A stretch of 64,000 nucleotides of DNA from JBFWNG01 sp050251195 (GTDB lineage: Bacteria > Bdellovibrionota_B > Oligoflexia > Oligoflexales > Oligoflexaceae): NCBI GenBank assembly GCA_050251195.1, contig JBFWNG010000008.1:62001-126000 (forward strand). Direction: 5' to 3'. Each line of letters opens with the position of its first letter. Position 1 is the first letter of the stretch. The notes below the pieces were generated by a model. The model worked only from the letters and a program-made list of their open reading frames with translations, had not been told where the DNA came from and ran no database searches. The position numbers and the translations under genes are program-made. Positions 7,148 through 16,170 of the stretch are shown one piece after another.

Positions 7148-8842
7148 TTATGCGGTGTTTTCCGCTCTTCGTGTTCCAATAAGAAATTTAACGAGACTGT
7201 TTTTGAGCTGAGCGTCGAAGGCGGCGGCGTCTAGACGCTTTTGAACCTCAATAATAATGCTCCTACTCTTATCGTCCAGACTTTCAATATATCTCTTTTT
7301 AAGATCCAAATATTTTTTTGGATGGTTTTTCTTCATAGCTTCAATTTCTTCAAGAATTGCCTGCTTCATCTTTCGCTGCACTCGCTCTTCATTTGCAGGC
7401 GAACTTGCGGTAGCCCCCGCTCGCTCCTGGGATTCTTCTTCCGTTACTAACTTCACGGGAGGAGCTTTTGGCCGTTTTCTCAGAACGGGAATAGGGACCT
7501 CGCCGAGCGCAAGTTTTTTGAGTACCAAGCAATTCTCGTCGGATTCAACATCCCTGACAAAATTCTCGTCCTCCGAAAAATGCTCCACGAATTTCCGGAA
7601 ATTTGCCAGCATGTTGTCTTCGGTATCGAGCCTCATCTGGAGCAAAAGGTCGGACTCCCTAATCCATTCAGGCAGCGGATTTGGGGTTTTATAATTGTAG
7701 CGAAGAACCCATTCTACAAAAAGAGCAACGGCTGCGATCGGCGCGTCCTTGCGGTAGGAAACAAGAGGCTTTGGGGCAACGTCAGCCATCTGCTCTTGCG
7801 CCTTTTTGACAAATCCGTCCAACGTCTGAACAAGGGAATCTTCAGCTTCTTCTCCCAATATTATATTCGCGATGGCAGAAAGGTTTTTGGAATAGCGCGT
7901 ATTGAGAAGACTGGTAGCTACCTGATCGCGATAAATCTTAAGCTCTTTCGCGTAAATTCTGTCCCAAGGCACCTGCCAAGCTAATGTTACGCCAAACTCC
8001 TGTTTCTTTTCGAAGGCCATGAAATCGGCCTCGATCGCTTTCGTCAGGACACCGTGGTCGCAAAGTTTCTTTCCCATCTGAACAAGCTGAGTGAGCATCT
8101 TTGCAAAAGTAGGTTTCGACGCCGTAGTACTCACCGGGGTTGATCCCATTATCTTAAAAAAATCGTCTCCAAAAATTCCGTCAAGCCGCAACCAATTTGC
8201 GTTCCATTGAATCGCTTTCTCAAGCGTCACCAAGAACCGCTTCTGGCCTTCAGCAAATTCGAGCCAAGTGGGACGATTTAGGCAAAGAGGACTATCGCCC
8301 GGCCAATAGAGCGCGTTTCTGATCTTAGTTCCCTGGTAGCGCAAGAGATCCGAATAGGGTTCGTAAAGACCCAGAATGCACTCTTGGCCCTCCAAAGACG
8401 GTGCCAGCACCACCTCAAAATCTCCCGGTTCCCTTCCATATCCGTAGGCAAAGTCATCGAAGAGAGGTATGCGCGTCACTCCGTGGGCTGAATTCGCCAA
8501 TAATTCGATACGAGGGAGCTGCAGCATAAGATTTTCAAAAATTTTTCGGCTTGAAGGAGTTTGCGAGGGAAGGAGCTTACGCAATCTGGCCGAGGACAAG
8601 GCGATTTGGCCCTCTCCCGTCAATGCCGACACTTGCAGCTCTGCAAGGACGATTGCCAGGTAACTAAGCTCAACAGGGCTCAGCGCGGGGGCAATACGAG
8701 ACCTTTGAACTTGTTCAAGGGGCGAAATGCTGTTTAAGTGTGCAAACTCGAAAGCATTTACCCACCACCACGGCAAAAAAAATTCGCAAGAAACGTTTTG
8801 TTGCGAGGTGCTGTCCATGTTGTGACTCAAAGGTTCAATCAC
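7148..8842 (-). CDS. Unrecognised 564-residue cytoplasmic protein
   Basis: No signal peptide or membrane segment is visible. The N-terminal third (ALSPVELSYLAIVLAELQ and KLLPSQTPSSRKIFENLM) looks like a winged-helix or replication-initiator-type helical domain. The C-terminal third is charged and helical, probably coiled coil (HPKKYLDLKKRYIESLDDKS and following). A Pro/Glu-rich linker separates them around residues 450-490. The resemblance to a replication or DNA-binding fold is only an impression. The start is uncertain: GTG 8842 or ATG 8818. It is last in a minus-strand set with the lipoprotein (48 bases upstream) and a small protein. Confidence 0.75.
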   Translation of the reverse strand: MIEPLSHNMDSTSQQNVSCEFFLPWWWVNAFEFAHLNSISPLEQVQRSRIAPALSPVELSYLAIVLAELQVSALTGEGQIALSSARLRKLLPSQTPSSRKIFENLMLQLPRIELLANSAHGVTRIPLFDDFAYGYGREPGDFEVVLAPSLEGQECILGLYEPYSDLLRYQGTKIRNALYWPGDSPLCLNRPTWLEFAEGQKRFLVTLEKAIQWNANWLRLDGIFGDDFFKIMGSTPVSTTASKPTFAKMLTQLVQMGKKLCDHGVLTKAIEADFMAFEKKQEFGVTLAWQVPWDRIYAKELKIYRDQVATSLLNTRYSKNLSAIANIILGEEAEDSLVQTLDGFVKKAQEQMADVAPKPLVSYRKDAPIAAVALFVEWVLRYNYKTPNPLPEWIRESDLLLQMRLDTEDNMLANFRKFVEHFSEDENFVRDVESDENCLVLKKLALGEVPIPVLRKRPKAPPVKLVTEEESQERAGATASSPANEERVQRKMKQAILEEIEAMKKNHPKKYLDLKKRYIESLDDKSRSIIIEVQKRLDAAAFDAQLKNSLVKFLIGTRRAENTA

Positions 8843-8890
8843 CTTGGATACACCATCACCACCGATTGGTCGAACATTTTTTAGGCAGCT

Positions 8891-9481
8891 CTATGCACCG
8901 GGTCTCACCTGGCTTATCAAGATCTTGCCTAAATTACTTAAATCGTGGTTTTTATTGGACTTCAGTTTGGACGCTAGGCCCTCATAAAATTTTTGCAGAG
9001 ACTCTTCCGGTATACGGGCGAGAGCGTAGACATTGTAACGGTAGGGATTATCGCTCTGCGACCCTTCGGGATCAACTTCTATCTTTTCATAGAAAATGTC
9101 GTGAATGAGGGTGTATTCCTTCGTATGCTCCCGAGATTCTAGAGCTACAATGGCATCCAACTCTTCCTGGGCGAAAAAGGCCGGCGATGTTTTCGCCGTG
9201 ATTTTAGCGAGTTCTCCGTTGACGTAGCGTTCCAACGCTGACTGCATTGCGCTAATCGCGTCGATTTGGGCCTGCTTGACCGCCAAATCAAGGACGGGTT
9301 GCTTTCCGGCGTGGTATACCAAGAAAAAATCCGTGCGTTGCTTAAAGGCGCTTAAATGCTTTTCTTCGACCCATCTTGGCCGCGTACTGTGACTTTGCTC
9401 AACAACCTTATCCGAAGTTGTGAAACACCCAGCTATCAACCAGGGAAAGACGATTAACGATATTTTTCGAAGATCTGTCAT
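8891..9481 (-). CDS. Small lipoprotein, LPP20-like
   Basis: A 196-residue lipoprotein: MTDLRKISLIVFPWLIAGC gives a lipobox LIAGC with Cys19. The mature part has PRWVEEKHLSAF, a helical VKQAQIDAISAMQSALERYV and a C-terminal YNVYALARIPEES. This resembles the LPP20/LPP-type lipoprotein family (A-rich helix plus a VYALARIP strand). Its start overlaps the stop of the small upstream gene by four bases (ATGA), so they are coupled. Location is the outer membrane or periplasm; role unknown. Confidence 0.8.
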   Translation of the reverse strand: MTDLRKISLIVFPWLIAGCFTTSDKVVEQSHSTRPRWVEEKHLSAFKQRTDFFLVYHAGKQPVLDLAVKQAQIDAISAMQSALERYVNGELAKITAKTSPAFFAQEELDAIVALESREHTKEYTLIHDIFYEKIEVDPEGSQSDNPYRYNVYALARIPEESLQKFYEGLASKLKSNKNHDLSNLGKILISQVRPGA

Positions 9482-9696
9482 TTTGCCGTTCGCTTCTCCT
9501 GCTGATCTTGAGAGACCTGCCGATTCTTCATTTCGTCAAGGAGATTGCCCTTAGAGATCTTCATATGTTCGCGCAACTTATTGAGAACGCGCATATAAAG
9601 ACCAGGACTTTCCTGAACCACAATTTTGAGGGCCTCAAACTCATCCCTGGCTGGACGGATTTGCGTCTTCTCTTTCTTAACAGGTGCAGTTGCCAT
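9478..9696 (-). CDS. Small charged protein of unknown function
   Basis: A 72-residue soluble protein, strongly charged, with a helical middle (DEFEALKIVVQESPGLYMRV) and a Gln/Lys-rich tail. It is supported by a four-base overlap with the following lipoprotein gene, which suggests translational coupling and a shared role. No family recognised. Confidence 0.6.
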   Translation of the reverse strand: MATAPVKKEKTQIRPARDEFEALKIVVQESPGLYMRVLNKLREHMKISKGNLLDEMKNRQVSQDQQEKRTAK

Positions 9697-9773
9697 GTTT
9701 CACCCATGTATAAAAATACTTAAATACCTGCCCAATCACCTATCGGACAGCAGGACAAATTGTTTAGTAAATC

Positions 9774-10451
9774 TTACTCGTAAATGCTGCGGATATTGGT
9801 GATATCAACCTTTCCCAAATCCCTGTGCGTTGATCCTAAGCCAATGGTGGTGTAAGGGTTCATAACCGAGGAGTCGTCTTCAAGGTGGCCAAGACCCAGC
9901 AGGTGGCCAAACTCGTGCAATACGACAGTCTCCGTGTCTACAAAGTAGCGGGGATCTTCAAAATCCAAATCTTCTGACGTTGTATCGACGAAATAGTAAT
10001 TTTCAGCATTGAGAATAATGTCACCACGCACGATATTCCCGTTTTCGCCGTTTTCATTTTCCCAAATTGTCGTGGCAATGACGGACTCAGGTTTGGCTGT
10101 GGTTGCGAGCCAGTTGGGCTCGTAATAGACGATTGTTTCGTTGTCGCTCAGGCTTTCATATAAGGTATCGGATCTCGGAAGCGAGCTTGTGCCGTCGACT
10201 ATAATAACGTCATGGCCAATGGCTTCGTTCCAGGTTGCCGCAGCCTGAACGATGGCTGCATGAAGATCCTCGGGCACCTCCGAATCGAGATGAAACAGGA
10301 CCGGTTGGCTCCAACCGTTGGGATTGTGAAACGCCGAACTCGTAGCTCCGACGGAGGCCGTTTGCGATGCGGGCTCGTCACTTATTTCGAATTGCTGGCC
10401 ATTGCCGCAAGCGGTGACTAATAGAACTATCCCAAGCCTTAGAGCGAACAT
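9774..10451 (-). CDS. Matrixin-like metalloprotease lipoprotein
   Basis: A 225-residue exported zinc protease of the metzincin (M10-like) group. The N-terminus MFALRLGIVLLVTACGNG gives lipobox VTAC with Cys15. The zinc site is VVLHEFGHLLGLGHLEDDSS: His179, Glu180, His183 and His189, followed by the Met-turn VMNP with Met197. ATWNEAIG near residue 72 is the usual matrixin upstream motif. There is no obvious pro-peptide cysteine switch, so it may be made active or held by an unseen partner. It probably acts at the cell surface or on secreted substrates. Confidence 0.9.
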   Translation of the reverse strand: MFALRLGIVLLVTACGNGQQFEISDEPASQTASVGATSSAFHNPNGWSQPVLFHLDSEVPEDLHAAIVQAAATWNEAIGHDVIIVDGTSSLPRSDTLYESLSDNETIVYYEPNWLATTAKPESVIATTIWENENGENGNIVRGDIILNAENYYFVDTTSEDLDFEDPRYFVDTETVVLHEFGHLLGLGHLEDDSSVMNPYTTIGLGSTHRDLGKVDITNIRSIYE

Positions 10452-10553
10452 CGCAAAAATCCTTGCAAAATTGTTCCTCTAAGGTCTTAAAACCTAATTC
10501 GGCAGGGTCAGCCAAAGCTTAACCCAATGTTATAATATGTTGATTTTACTAGA

Positions 10554-11285
10554 CTATATAAGATGGTATACGATGCCAATTCCGAGGCGTTTCTCTGCTT
10601 TTCCGAAAGAAATCCTAAGGGGAGAATCGGTGTTGCTGGCGATGGGGCTATAGTAAACAGTACGGGTTTCGAACTCCACCCGTACAGCCCACGGAAGCTG
10701 GAAGAAGAAATCCGAGGCGAAATGAAACCCTAATACCCTGGTCGTAATACTTATGCTTCTTCGCTCGGTCCCGTCAGGCGAGGCGGGCCCCTTCAGGCGT
10801 TCTATTCGATCAAGGTTGAGTGATAGGCCGGAACTTAAACGCAAGATAGGATGGGGATTGAGAACAAGACCCATCTTTAAACCTGGCAACGTGTAGGTTC
10901 TAAAGGTGGCCACTTCCGGGTCATCCGATTTTTCCTTTGCCTGGTAGCCTATGGAGGAACCGAGATAGTACCCCAAGCTCCTAAACAGCTGTAAATGGAA
11001 GGTATAATCGGCTTGGGCATATTGGGCCTCAATTTGGGCTTGGGATATTTTTGGATGCTCCCTGAAGGTCCAAGTGTTCTGAGTGTAGCCTCCCACCAAA
11101 CTTAGGTTATGGTCGCGACGAAATCCCCGGACTGATCTTTCCCAGTTGTGCAATTCCCCGCGGATCTTTTCAAACCGTTCTGTAGAAAGGATCTGAACTT
11201 GTCCCTCAACAGCCCGTCCAGGCGTCGCGGCGAACATCACCAGGGCCACGAATACAAACAGGCTATTTTTTTGTCTTGTTCCCAT
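10554..11285 (-). CDS. Outer-membrane beta-barrel-like protein
   Basis: 243 residues with signal peptide MGTRQKNSLFVFVALVMFAAT (cleavage near GRA-VEG). The mature protein alternates aromatic and polar residues as barrel strands do (LSLVGGYTQNTWTF, TFHLQLFRSLGYYLGSSIGY, RVEFETRTVYYSP) and ends in a short aromatic-containing strand (GIGIVYHLI). About eight strands are likely. Monocistronic, divergent from ftsY. Confidence 0.75.
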   Translation of the reverse strand: MGTRQKNSLFVFVALVMFAATPGRAVEGQVQILSTERFEKIRGELHNWERSVRGFRRDHNLSLVGGYTQNTWTFREHPKISQAQIEAQYAQADYTFHLQLFRSLGYYLGSSIGYQAKEKSDDPEVATFRTYTLPGLKMGLVLNPHPILRLSSGLSLNLDRIERLKGPASPDGTERRSISITTRVLGFHFASDFFFQLPWAVRVEFETRTVYYSPIASNTDSPLRISFGKAEKRLGIGIVYHLI

Positions 11286-11381
11286 GCCTTGATTCGCTTA
11301 ATTTAGGAATTTTCAGACTTGTAGTTTCTAGTATATAAGTTTGGTCACTAAGTTACAAAACTATTAGCGGAAGGTAAGTCC

Positions 11382-12641
11382 ATGGAACCAGAAAATCAAA
11401 CTGTTGAAACGTCCACAGAGACGCCTTCTTGGGATGAGAGCTTTTTTACCAACACAGGCGACCTGGGCAGGGTCTTCACGGTCGCATTTGGGGTCGTCGT
11501 TGTTTTAATCCTCGTGATGCTAGTATTCTATCTACTTAAGAGAAAGAAAGACCGGGAGACGCTCCAGTCTTTTATGGATGATGAAGGCAAAGGAGGAGCT
11601 GGCGGCGGCTCAGGCGGATATGAAGACGAGGACGAGGTAGAAGTCGAGGATAAATACGAGACACCTGTTTCGGAAGAGAAGGGAAAAAAAAAACTCTCGT
11701 CTGACGTAGAAGACGTAAAAAACACCGACGAACAGGCCTGGCTCGATAAACTTAGGGCTGGGCTTTCTAAAACTCGAAATTCTCTTACCCTTAATCTCAC
11801 CAATATTTTTTCCAAACAACCAATCATCAACGATAGTTTGCTCGAACAGGTTCACGAAGTCCTTTACAAGGCCGACATTGGAGTAGAGACATCCGACAAA
11901 CTCGTAGGTTATCTCAAAAGTCGTTACAAAAACTCGGATGAGAAAGTCTCCTGGGAGACGATAAAGACAGGCCTAAAGGAAGTAGTCACAGAAATCTTCC
12001 CCCCCGATCTTCCAATGCACGATGCGACCAAACCGACTGTCGTGCTCATGGTGGGCGTGAACGGTGTCGGAAAGACGACAACGATAGGGAAGCTCGCGGC
12101 CCATTATCTTGCACAAAACAAAAAAGTATTGCTTTGCGCCGGAGATACTTACCGCGCCGCCGCTGCCGAACAATTATCCGTCTGGGGCGAGAGACTCGGT
12201 GTCGAAGTTATCAAACAACAAGCGGGCAGCGACCCTGCGGCTGTCGCATATGACGCCGTCAAAGCCGCGATGGCTCGAAAAGTGGACGTTTTGCTGATTG
12301 ATACCGCGGGACGTCTGCATAATAAGAAGGAACTTATGGAAGAGCTTGCCAAAATCGAACGCGTCATCGGCAAAGACCTTCCCGGCGCTCCTCATGAGAC
12401 CTGGCTTGTCATCGACGCGACCACGGGTCAAAACGCGATGATGCAGGTACGCAGCTTTAAAGAGCTTGTCGATATCACAGGTCTGATAGTGACAAAATTG
12501 GACGGCACGGCTAAAGGTGGTGTGATCATCGGCGTATCGGACAAGTTTCGCATACCCATCCGCTACATTGGCGTCGGAGAAAAGCCGTCGGACCTGAGGC
12601 AGTTTTCATCCAGTGACTACGCCGAGACGTTGTTTAGTTAG
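11382..12641 (+). CDS. ftsY: Signal recognition particle receptor FtsY, membrane-anchored form
   Basis: FtsY is the GTPase receptor that docks the SRP-ribosome complex at SecYEG. The NG domain is complete: G1 VGVNGVGKTTTIGKL near residue 225, DTYRAAAAEQL, G3 DTAGRLHNKKELMEEL, and TKLDGTAKGGVIIG. Unlike the E. coli form, whose A domain is peripheral, this protein starts with a short leader and a clear transmembrane helix at residues 31-52 (FTVAFGVVVVLILVMLVFYL) followed by Lys/Arg, then a Gly/Asp/Glu-rich linker. That gives a true membrane anchor, as seen in some other bacterial FtsY proteins. Confidence 0.95.
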   Translation: MEPENQTVETSTETPSWDESFFTNTGDLGRVFTVAFGVVVVLILVMLVFYLLKRKKDRETLQSFMDDEGKGGAGGGSGGYEDEDEVEVEDKYETPVSEEKGKKKLSSDVEDVKNTDEQAWLDKLRAGLSKTRNSLTLNLTNIFSKQPIINDSLLEQVHEVLYKADIGVETSDKLVGYLKSRYKNSDEKVSWETIKTGLKEVVTEIFPPDLPMHDATKPTVVLMVGVNGVGKTTTIGKLAAHYLAQNKKVLLCAGDTYRAAAAEQLSVWGERLGVEVIKQQAGSDPAAVAYDAVKAAMARKVDVLLIDTAGRLHNKKELMEELAKIERVIGKDLPGAPHETWLVIDATTGQNAMMQVRSFKELVDITGLIVTKLDGTAKGGVIIGVSDKFRIPIRYIGVGEKPSDLRQFSSSDYAETLFS

Positions 12642-12652
12642 AACCCTGGCGG

Positions 12653-13069
12653 CTATTTGCCGGACACACCCTCATACGCTGTCCTCAAATCGTTGCCCCT
12701 GCCGTCTAGTATATCCATAACTTTTTGGATGAGAACGGGAGGGCCAACCTTTTTGCTAACAAAGCCTTTCACCGGACGAGGCCATTGATTCAACCGGGCG
12801 TGCATTGATTCATCCGCGCTGATCATGACAACGGGCACGTCCAGCAGGAACTTGTCGATGTATTCAGCGATCTCGTCACCTTTCATTTTATCCAGATGAA
12901 AGTCAATAATCGCTGCATCGTAGAGACTCAGGCGTCCTACTGATCCTAGATCAAGAAGAGAATTAACAACGGTGGATTCCAGTCCGCAACTCCGGACTTC
13001 TGTTCCAAGAATCCGGCCGTATATCTCGTCATCGTCAACGATAAGGATTTTTCGTATACCTTCTTCCAC
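12653..13069 (-). CDS. Response regulator, receiver domain
   Basis: Receiver-only protein. I place the start at GTG 13069 because GGGAG lies six bases upstream and the protein then begins VEEGIRKILIVDDDE, as receivers do; a longer frame to ATG 13171 would add 34 residues of uncertain value. Visible: the DDD acidic cluster, phospho-acceptor Asp in AAIIDFHLDKMKGDE, Ser in VVMISADES and the C-terminal Lys in GFVSKKVG. It is divergent from the HPt gene, about 135 bases apart, so the pair probably works together as phosphorelay parts. Confidence 0.85.
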   Translation of the reverse strand: MEEGIRKILIVDDDEIYGRILGTEVRSCGLESTVVNSLLDLGSVGRLSLYDAAIIDFHLDKMKGDEIAEYIDKFLLDVPVVMISADESMHARLNQWPRPVKGFVSKKVGPPVLIQKVMDILDGRGNDLRTAYEGVSGK

Positions 13070-13204
13070 AAAAAGCTCCCGCGATCCATTTATAGCCTTA
13101 ACCTTCAAGATATATGCCAGCGTTTCTGCAAAACGGGCTACAATTCTCGAATCGCGTGCCCTCCTAGGCATGCGCGTTGCATAGCGAAATGGGGAGGTAG
13201 AAAT

Positions 13205-13600
13205 ATGAGCAATACGCAGGATGAAAAATCAAGGTTTGAACACCTGGACGGCTCGACAGTGGATTACTTGCGGGAGCTAAGGCAAACGGATCCCGATATC
13301 ATTGACGATCTCGTTGGTTTGTTCCTTCACAACGCTGAACAAGCCATTAACAATATTGGGGACTGTATAAGAAACAGATCCTGGGTGGATGCAAAACACT
13401 ATATACATAAGCTTAAAGGGAGCTCATTGGCTCTCGGAGCACAAGATATTGCCAAGATTTGTGAATCTTTGGAGCAAGTCCTTGCACGCGAGGCCGCCGC
13501 CTCAAGCGTTGAAGCAAATCGATTGGTCGACGAACTCAAGGAGACCGCCTCGATTACTTTTGCCGAGATTGAAAGGTTAAAAAGTATAGACGCCGCTTAA
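13205..13600 (+). CDS. Histidine phosphotransfer (HPt) protein
   Basis: 131-residue HPt domain that passes phosphate between a hybrid kinase and a response regulator. The phosphorylated His is in HYIHKLKGSSLALGAQ (consensus HxLKGSS), followed by a helical DIAKICESLEQVLAREAA and a C-terminal bundle helix. Start ATG 13205 has GGGAGG seven bases upstream. Divergent from the receiver at 12653-13069; no kinase gene is adjacent. The end overlaps the convergent lipoprotein gene by four bases. Confidence 0.92.
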   Translation: MSNTQDEKSRFEHLDGSTVDYLRELRQTDPDIIDDLVGLFLHNAEQAINNIGDCIRNRSWVDAKHYIHKLKGSSLALGAQDIAKICESLEQVLAREAAASSVEANRLVDELKETASITFAEIERLKSIDAA

Positions 13601-14613
13601 ATTTCGGTAATGATGGTTTTCGCGATGACACGAGCCCAGCGGAACACGCTGTCTTTTTCGTTTTTGGCGGCGGCAGGATAGTGGAAGAATCCGACTTTTG
13701 GGATCTTTGGAACCGTGATCTTTAGGCTTATTTTTTCGCCCGCAAGCTGGACGTTAACGCCCTTTACGGCGTGAACGACAATATAGCTAATGTTATTGCA
13801 AATGTAATCATTGCTTGGCCTCGGAGCTGGAGGCGCTATCGCGGCGAAGCCAAGCGCGGCAATATCGTCCTTTGTCACTTCAACGAGACGTTTGTTGTCC
13901 CAAAGGAGGGGGGCGTTGTACGACACACCGATAGTGTTGGTCGGCAAAACATAGTTGTAAGCCTCGTTTACCGGGGTGCTCTCCGCCGCGACCGTACCGT
14001 CGCTTTCAAATCCCGAGGCGTGTTTGGCATTATTAATAGCGCCCCACTCATAGACAGGCTCCTCAGCGCCTCTTCCTGTCATAAATACAAAGTCGGGTTG
14101 GAATTTTTCGATTTGGTCTATAACGATCGCTCCCGCTAGATCCCAGTACACATCAAGCAACATGAAGCACACTGTTAAATCTCGACCGTTGACGGAAATA
14201 TTTCGAGTGACGGCTTTGGCGCCTTGATCTTCACTGTCTAATCGGCCATCGCTTGCTTCCGATAACTTGTCAGCGGGAGATCCTGGTCCTTGAAAAAGAT
14301 TCGTGGACTCGGGCCAGAATTCGGGATCCATCATCGACTCGGCGACAACGCCGGAAATGTTATAATCAACTCCCTGGAATAATCCGAACCCGGTAACCAT
14401 AACTCGGGTCCTCTTCGCTTTGCTGTTCGCAGGATTCGACAGTGAAGCATCGCACCCTTTGCCAGACTGTTTAAAAGCCTCAAACCGCTCATAAACTTTC
14501 TCATTGCCGACGGGGCCAAGATCAGTTTGAACTTCGCTCATTTTCTTTCGATCTTTCATGTTACATGCCAACAAAATAAAGACGACAAGCACACATTTGG
14601 AACGCTTGAGCAT
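13597..14613 (-). CDS. Pyroglutamyl-peptidase I-like lipoprotein (C15 family)
   Basis: C15 peptidases remove N-terminal pyroglutamate from peptides and are normally about 210-residue cytoplasmic enzymes. This 338-residue protein instead carries a lipoprotein signal (MLKRSKCVLVVFILLAC, Cys17). Family marks: VMVTGFGLFQGVDYNISG near residue 72 (family GFxxFxxxxxNxS), MTGRGAEEP, the catalytic Cys272 in NDYICNNISY (family TYVCN) and His311 in GFFHYP (family FIHxP). The Glu of the triad would be near Glu185-Glu189, consistent in position. The insertion after residue 95 is longer than in typical enzymes. Periplasmic or surface peptide processing is likely. Confidence 0.82.
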   Translation of the reverse strand: MLKRSKCVLVVFILLACNMKDRKKMSEVQTDLGPVGNEKVYERFEAFKQSGKGCDASLSNPANSKAKRTRVMVTGFGLFQGVDYNISGVVAESMMDPEFWPESTNLFQGPGSPADKLSEASDGRLDSEDQGAKAVTRNISVNGRDLTVCFMLLDVYWDLAGAIVIDQIEKFQPDFVFMTGRGAEEPVYEWGAINNAKHASGFESDGTVAAESTPVNEAYNYVLPTNTIGVSYNAPLLWDNKRLVEVTKDDIAALGFAAIAPPAPRPSNDYICNNISYIVVHAVKGVNVQLAGEKISLKITVPKIPKVGFFHYPAAAKNEKDSVFRWARVIAKTIITEI

Positions 14614-14689
14614 TGGATCTCCCAGAGTTTTTGGCTTTACCTATATTTTAGCTGATGGGGGGTGGGTTGTCACATGTCCTGGGGCGAAA

Positions 14690-14718
14690 GAACGCCCAAT
14701 GGATTGGGTTGGGCATTC
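14690..14718 (-). terminator. Weak intrinsic terminator after the transglutaminase-like gene
   Basis: Ten-base stem (14709-14718 with 14690-14699, one G-U pair) just after the stop at 14734. The T-run that follows on the minus strand is only three bases, so termination may be partial. Confidence 0.4.
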
Positions 14719-14733
14719 TTCAAAAAATTGAAA

Positions 14734-16008
14734 TTACTGCACTGGAGTCGCGGGTTCGGTTGATACCGGAGTGGATATAGAACTCGGCGACGGAGTCGAC
14801 TCGGATGCCGACGGTGCGGGACCTGAAGCCGCTTCTCGACTCTTTTGGAGTAGGTCACTCACTATGGCATAGTCCAGATATCTTCCGTTCGTTTCAGGTT
14901 TTTTCGTTACTTGCCAAATAAAGTCAGGCACCTTCTTACTCACCCACTCCCCTCCAATGATAACGCCATTTGCATCTAGCTCAAGAGTGTATTGAAGAGC
15001 CATCTTCTTGGTATACACTCCACGACGATTCATCGCCGGGGTTTTGTGCGGCGCGATTTCACCGACGTAGGATAGTTCTGTAATAACCTTAACCAACGAC
15101 ACGGTTCCAGGGGCGCGATGCTGGGCGGCAGGATCTGTCGCGGGATCAAACGGCACTATTTCGTGGGAATAGACTTTGTAGCCCGTCGCCGCTTGATTCC
15201 AAACTTCGACGTCTCGACTCACGTCAACCACAAAGCTTTTGCGCTTTGTGGGATCGGGATTGCCAAAGAAATTCGCGAGAACGAGATGGAGCGCCGCAGG
15301 ATTGGTATCTCTGCAGGCAGGAAACACAATGCGTCCCTGGTCGTCGCGCAGCAAATTATTGTTGGAAATTTCACAACGATTGCCCAACCAGTGTGTGTGT
15401 TTTTCGTTGGCGTAGATAAGAGAGATCAAAGCGTTGATATCAGAAGTATAGAACTTAACCTTTGCACCGTCCGGGTTGGTCATTGTAATTTCCGCGCCTG
15501 GCTCTGGCTCTGCGATAGTCGCAGGCGCCCATCCATGACAAATGCCATACCAAGTCGGAACCTTTCCTGTCGCTGGATTTGCCGCAGCGGCAACTCTTTT
15601 CCACTGGCTCTTAGTCAATGGAAGATCATAGCGCCCCCGCAGGATGTCATACTTTTCTGCCGGAGACAGTTTGGAAAGGTCCGTCGATGGATCAAAAATT
15701 TGCTCCTTGGTAAGAAGCGGATACATGTGGTCGTTATAATCGACACTGTTATTGGGATTTTGCCACCGACGAGCTACGCCTCCAGCATAAGTGCCCCAAT
15801 AGTCGTCACTCCATGGATACCTTTCAACCGGCATTTCACCGGCCAAAGGAAGCTCACTAAACTTTGCAGTCTTGACTTCAAATCTCTCCGGGCTATTCAT
15901 TGAGTCCCATGCTTCTTTAATTTGCGCTCTGTCACCGTGTCTGTGCATGGAACAGCTCGCAACGAAACTCGCTGCAACAATCGATGAAATAATAGACGCC
16001 TTTCTCAT
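14734..16008 (-). CDS. Transglutaminase-elicitor-like lipoprotein
   Basis: 424 residues from ATG 16008 (AGGAG five bases upstream). Lipobox VASC gives Cys19. The sequence has the layout of the Phytophthora GP42-type transglutaminase elicitor family (TGase_elicitor, also found in marine bacteria): an early YPWSDDYWGTYAGGVARRW segment, KYDILRGRYDLPLT, then WYGICHGWAPA with Cys157 as the likely nucleophile. The C-terminal 35 residues are Ser/Pro/Ala-rich. Family members cross-link proteins between Gln and Lys. In a cell-surface lipoprotein this could modify the cell's own wall proteins or those of another organism. The family is a recognition from memory and the role is inference. Confidence 0.75.
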   Translation of the reverse strand: MRKASIISSIVAASFVASCSMHRHGDRAQIKEAWDSMNSPERFEVKTAKFSELPLAGEMPVERYPWSDDYWGTYAGGVARRWQNPNNSVDYNDHMYPLLTKEQIFDPSTDLSKLSPAEKYDILRGRYDLPLTKSQWKRVAAAANPATGKVPTWYGICHGWAPATIAEPEPGAEITMTNPDGAKVKFYTSDINALISLIYANEKHTHWLGNRCEISNNNLLRDDQGRIVFPACRDTNPAALHLVLANFFGNPDPTKRKSFVVDVSRDVEVWNQAATGYKVYSHEIVPFDPATDPAAQHRAPGTVSLVKVITELSYVGEIAPHKTPAMNRRGVYTKKMALQYTLELDANGVIIGGEWVSKKVPDFIWQVTKKPETNGRYLDYAIVSDLLQKSREAASGPAPSASESTPSPSSISTPVSTEPATPVQ

Positions 16009-16170
16009 AAGCACTCCTAACAGCCCGAATTTTCATTAGTTGTCGGAATCAACATGAGGAAGTTAAAAAAGGCTCTTCAGGTTTCTGAAATACCTTTGTA
16101 TATTAGTCGCTTATGCAATTTGGGAAAAAAGACGTGAATAAATCCACTCATGACTACGACGGGTTGAGAA

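Noticed and set aside
13070..13171. 34-residue N-terminal extension of the receiver gene
   Set aside because: Receiver starts are usually a few residues before ILIVDDD, and GTG 13069 has a good ribosome site; the extension would also fill the divergent promoter space.
15118..15903. Long open frame antisense to the transglutaminase-like gene
   Set aside because: Fully inside a well-supported gene on the other strand; low-complexity translation rich in Arg/Cys with no signal or domain.
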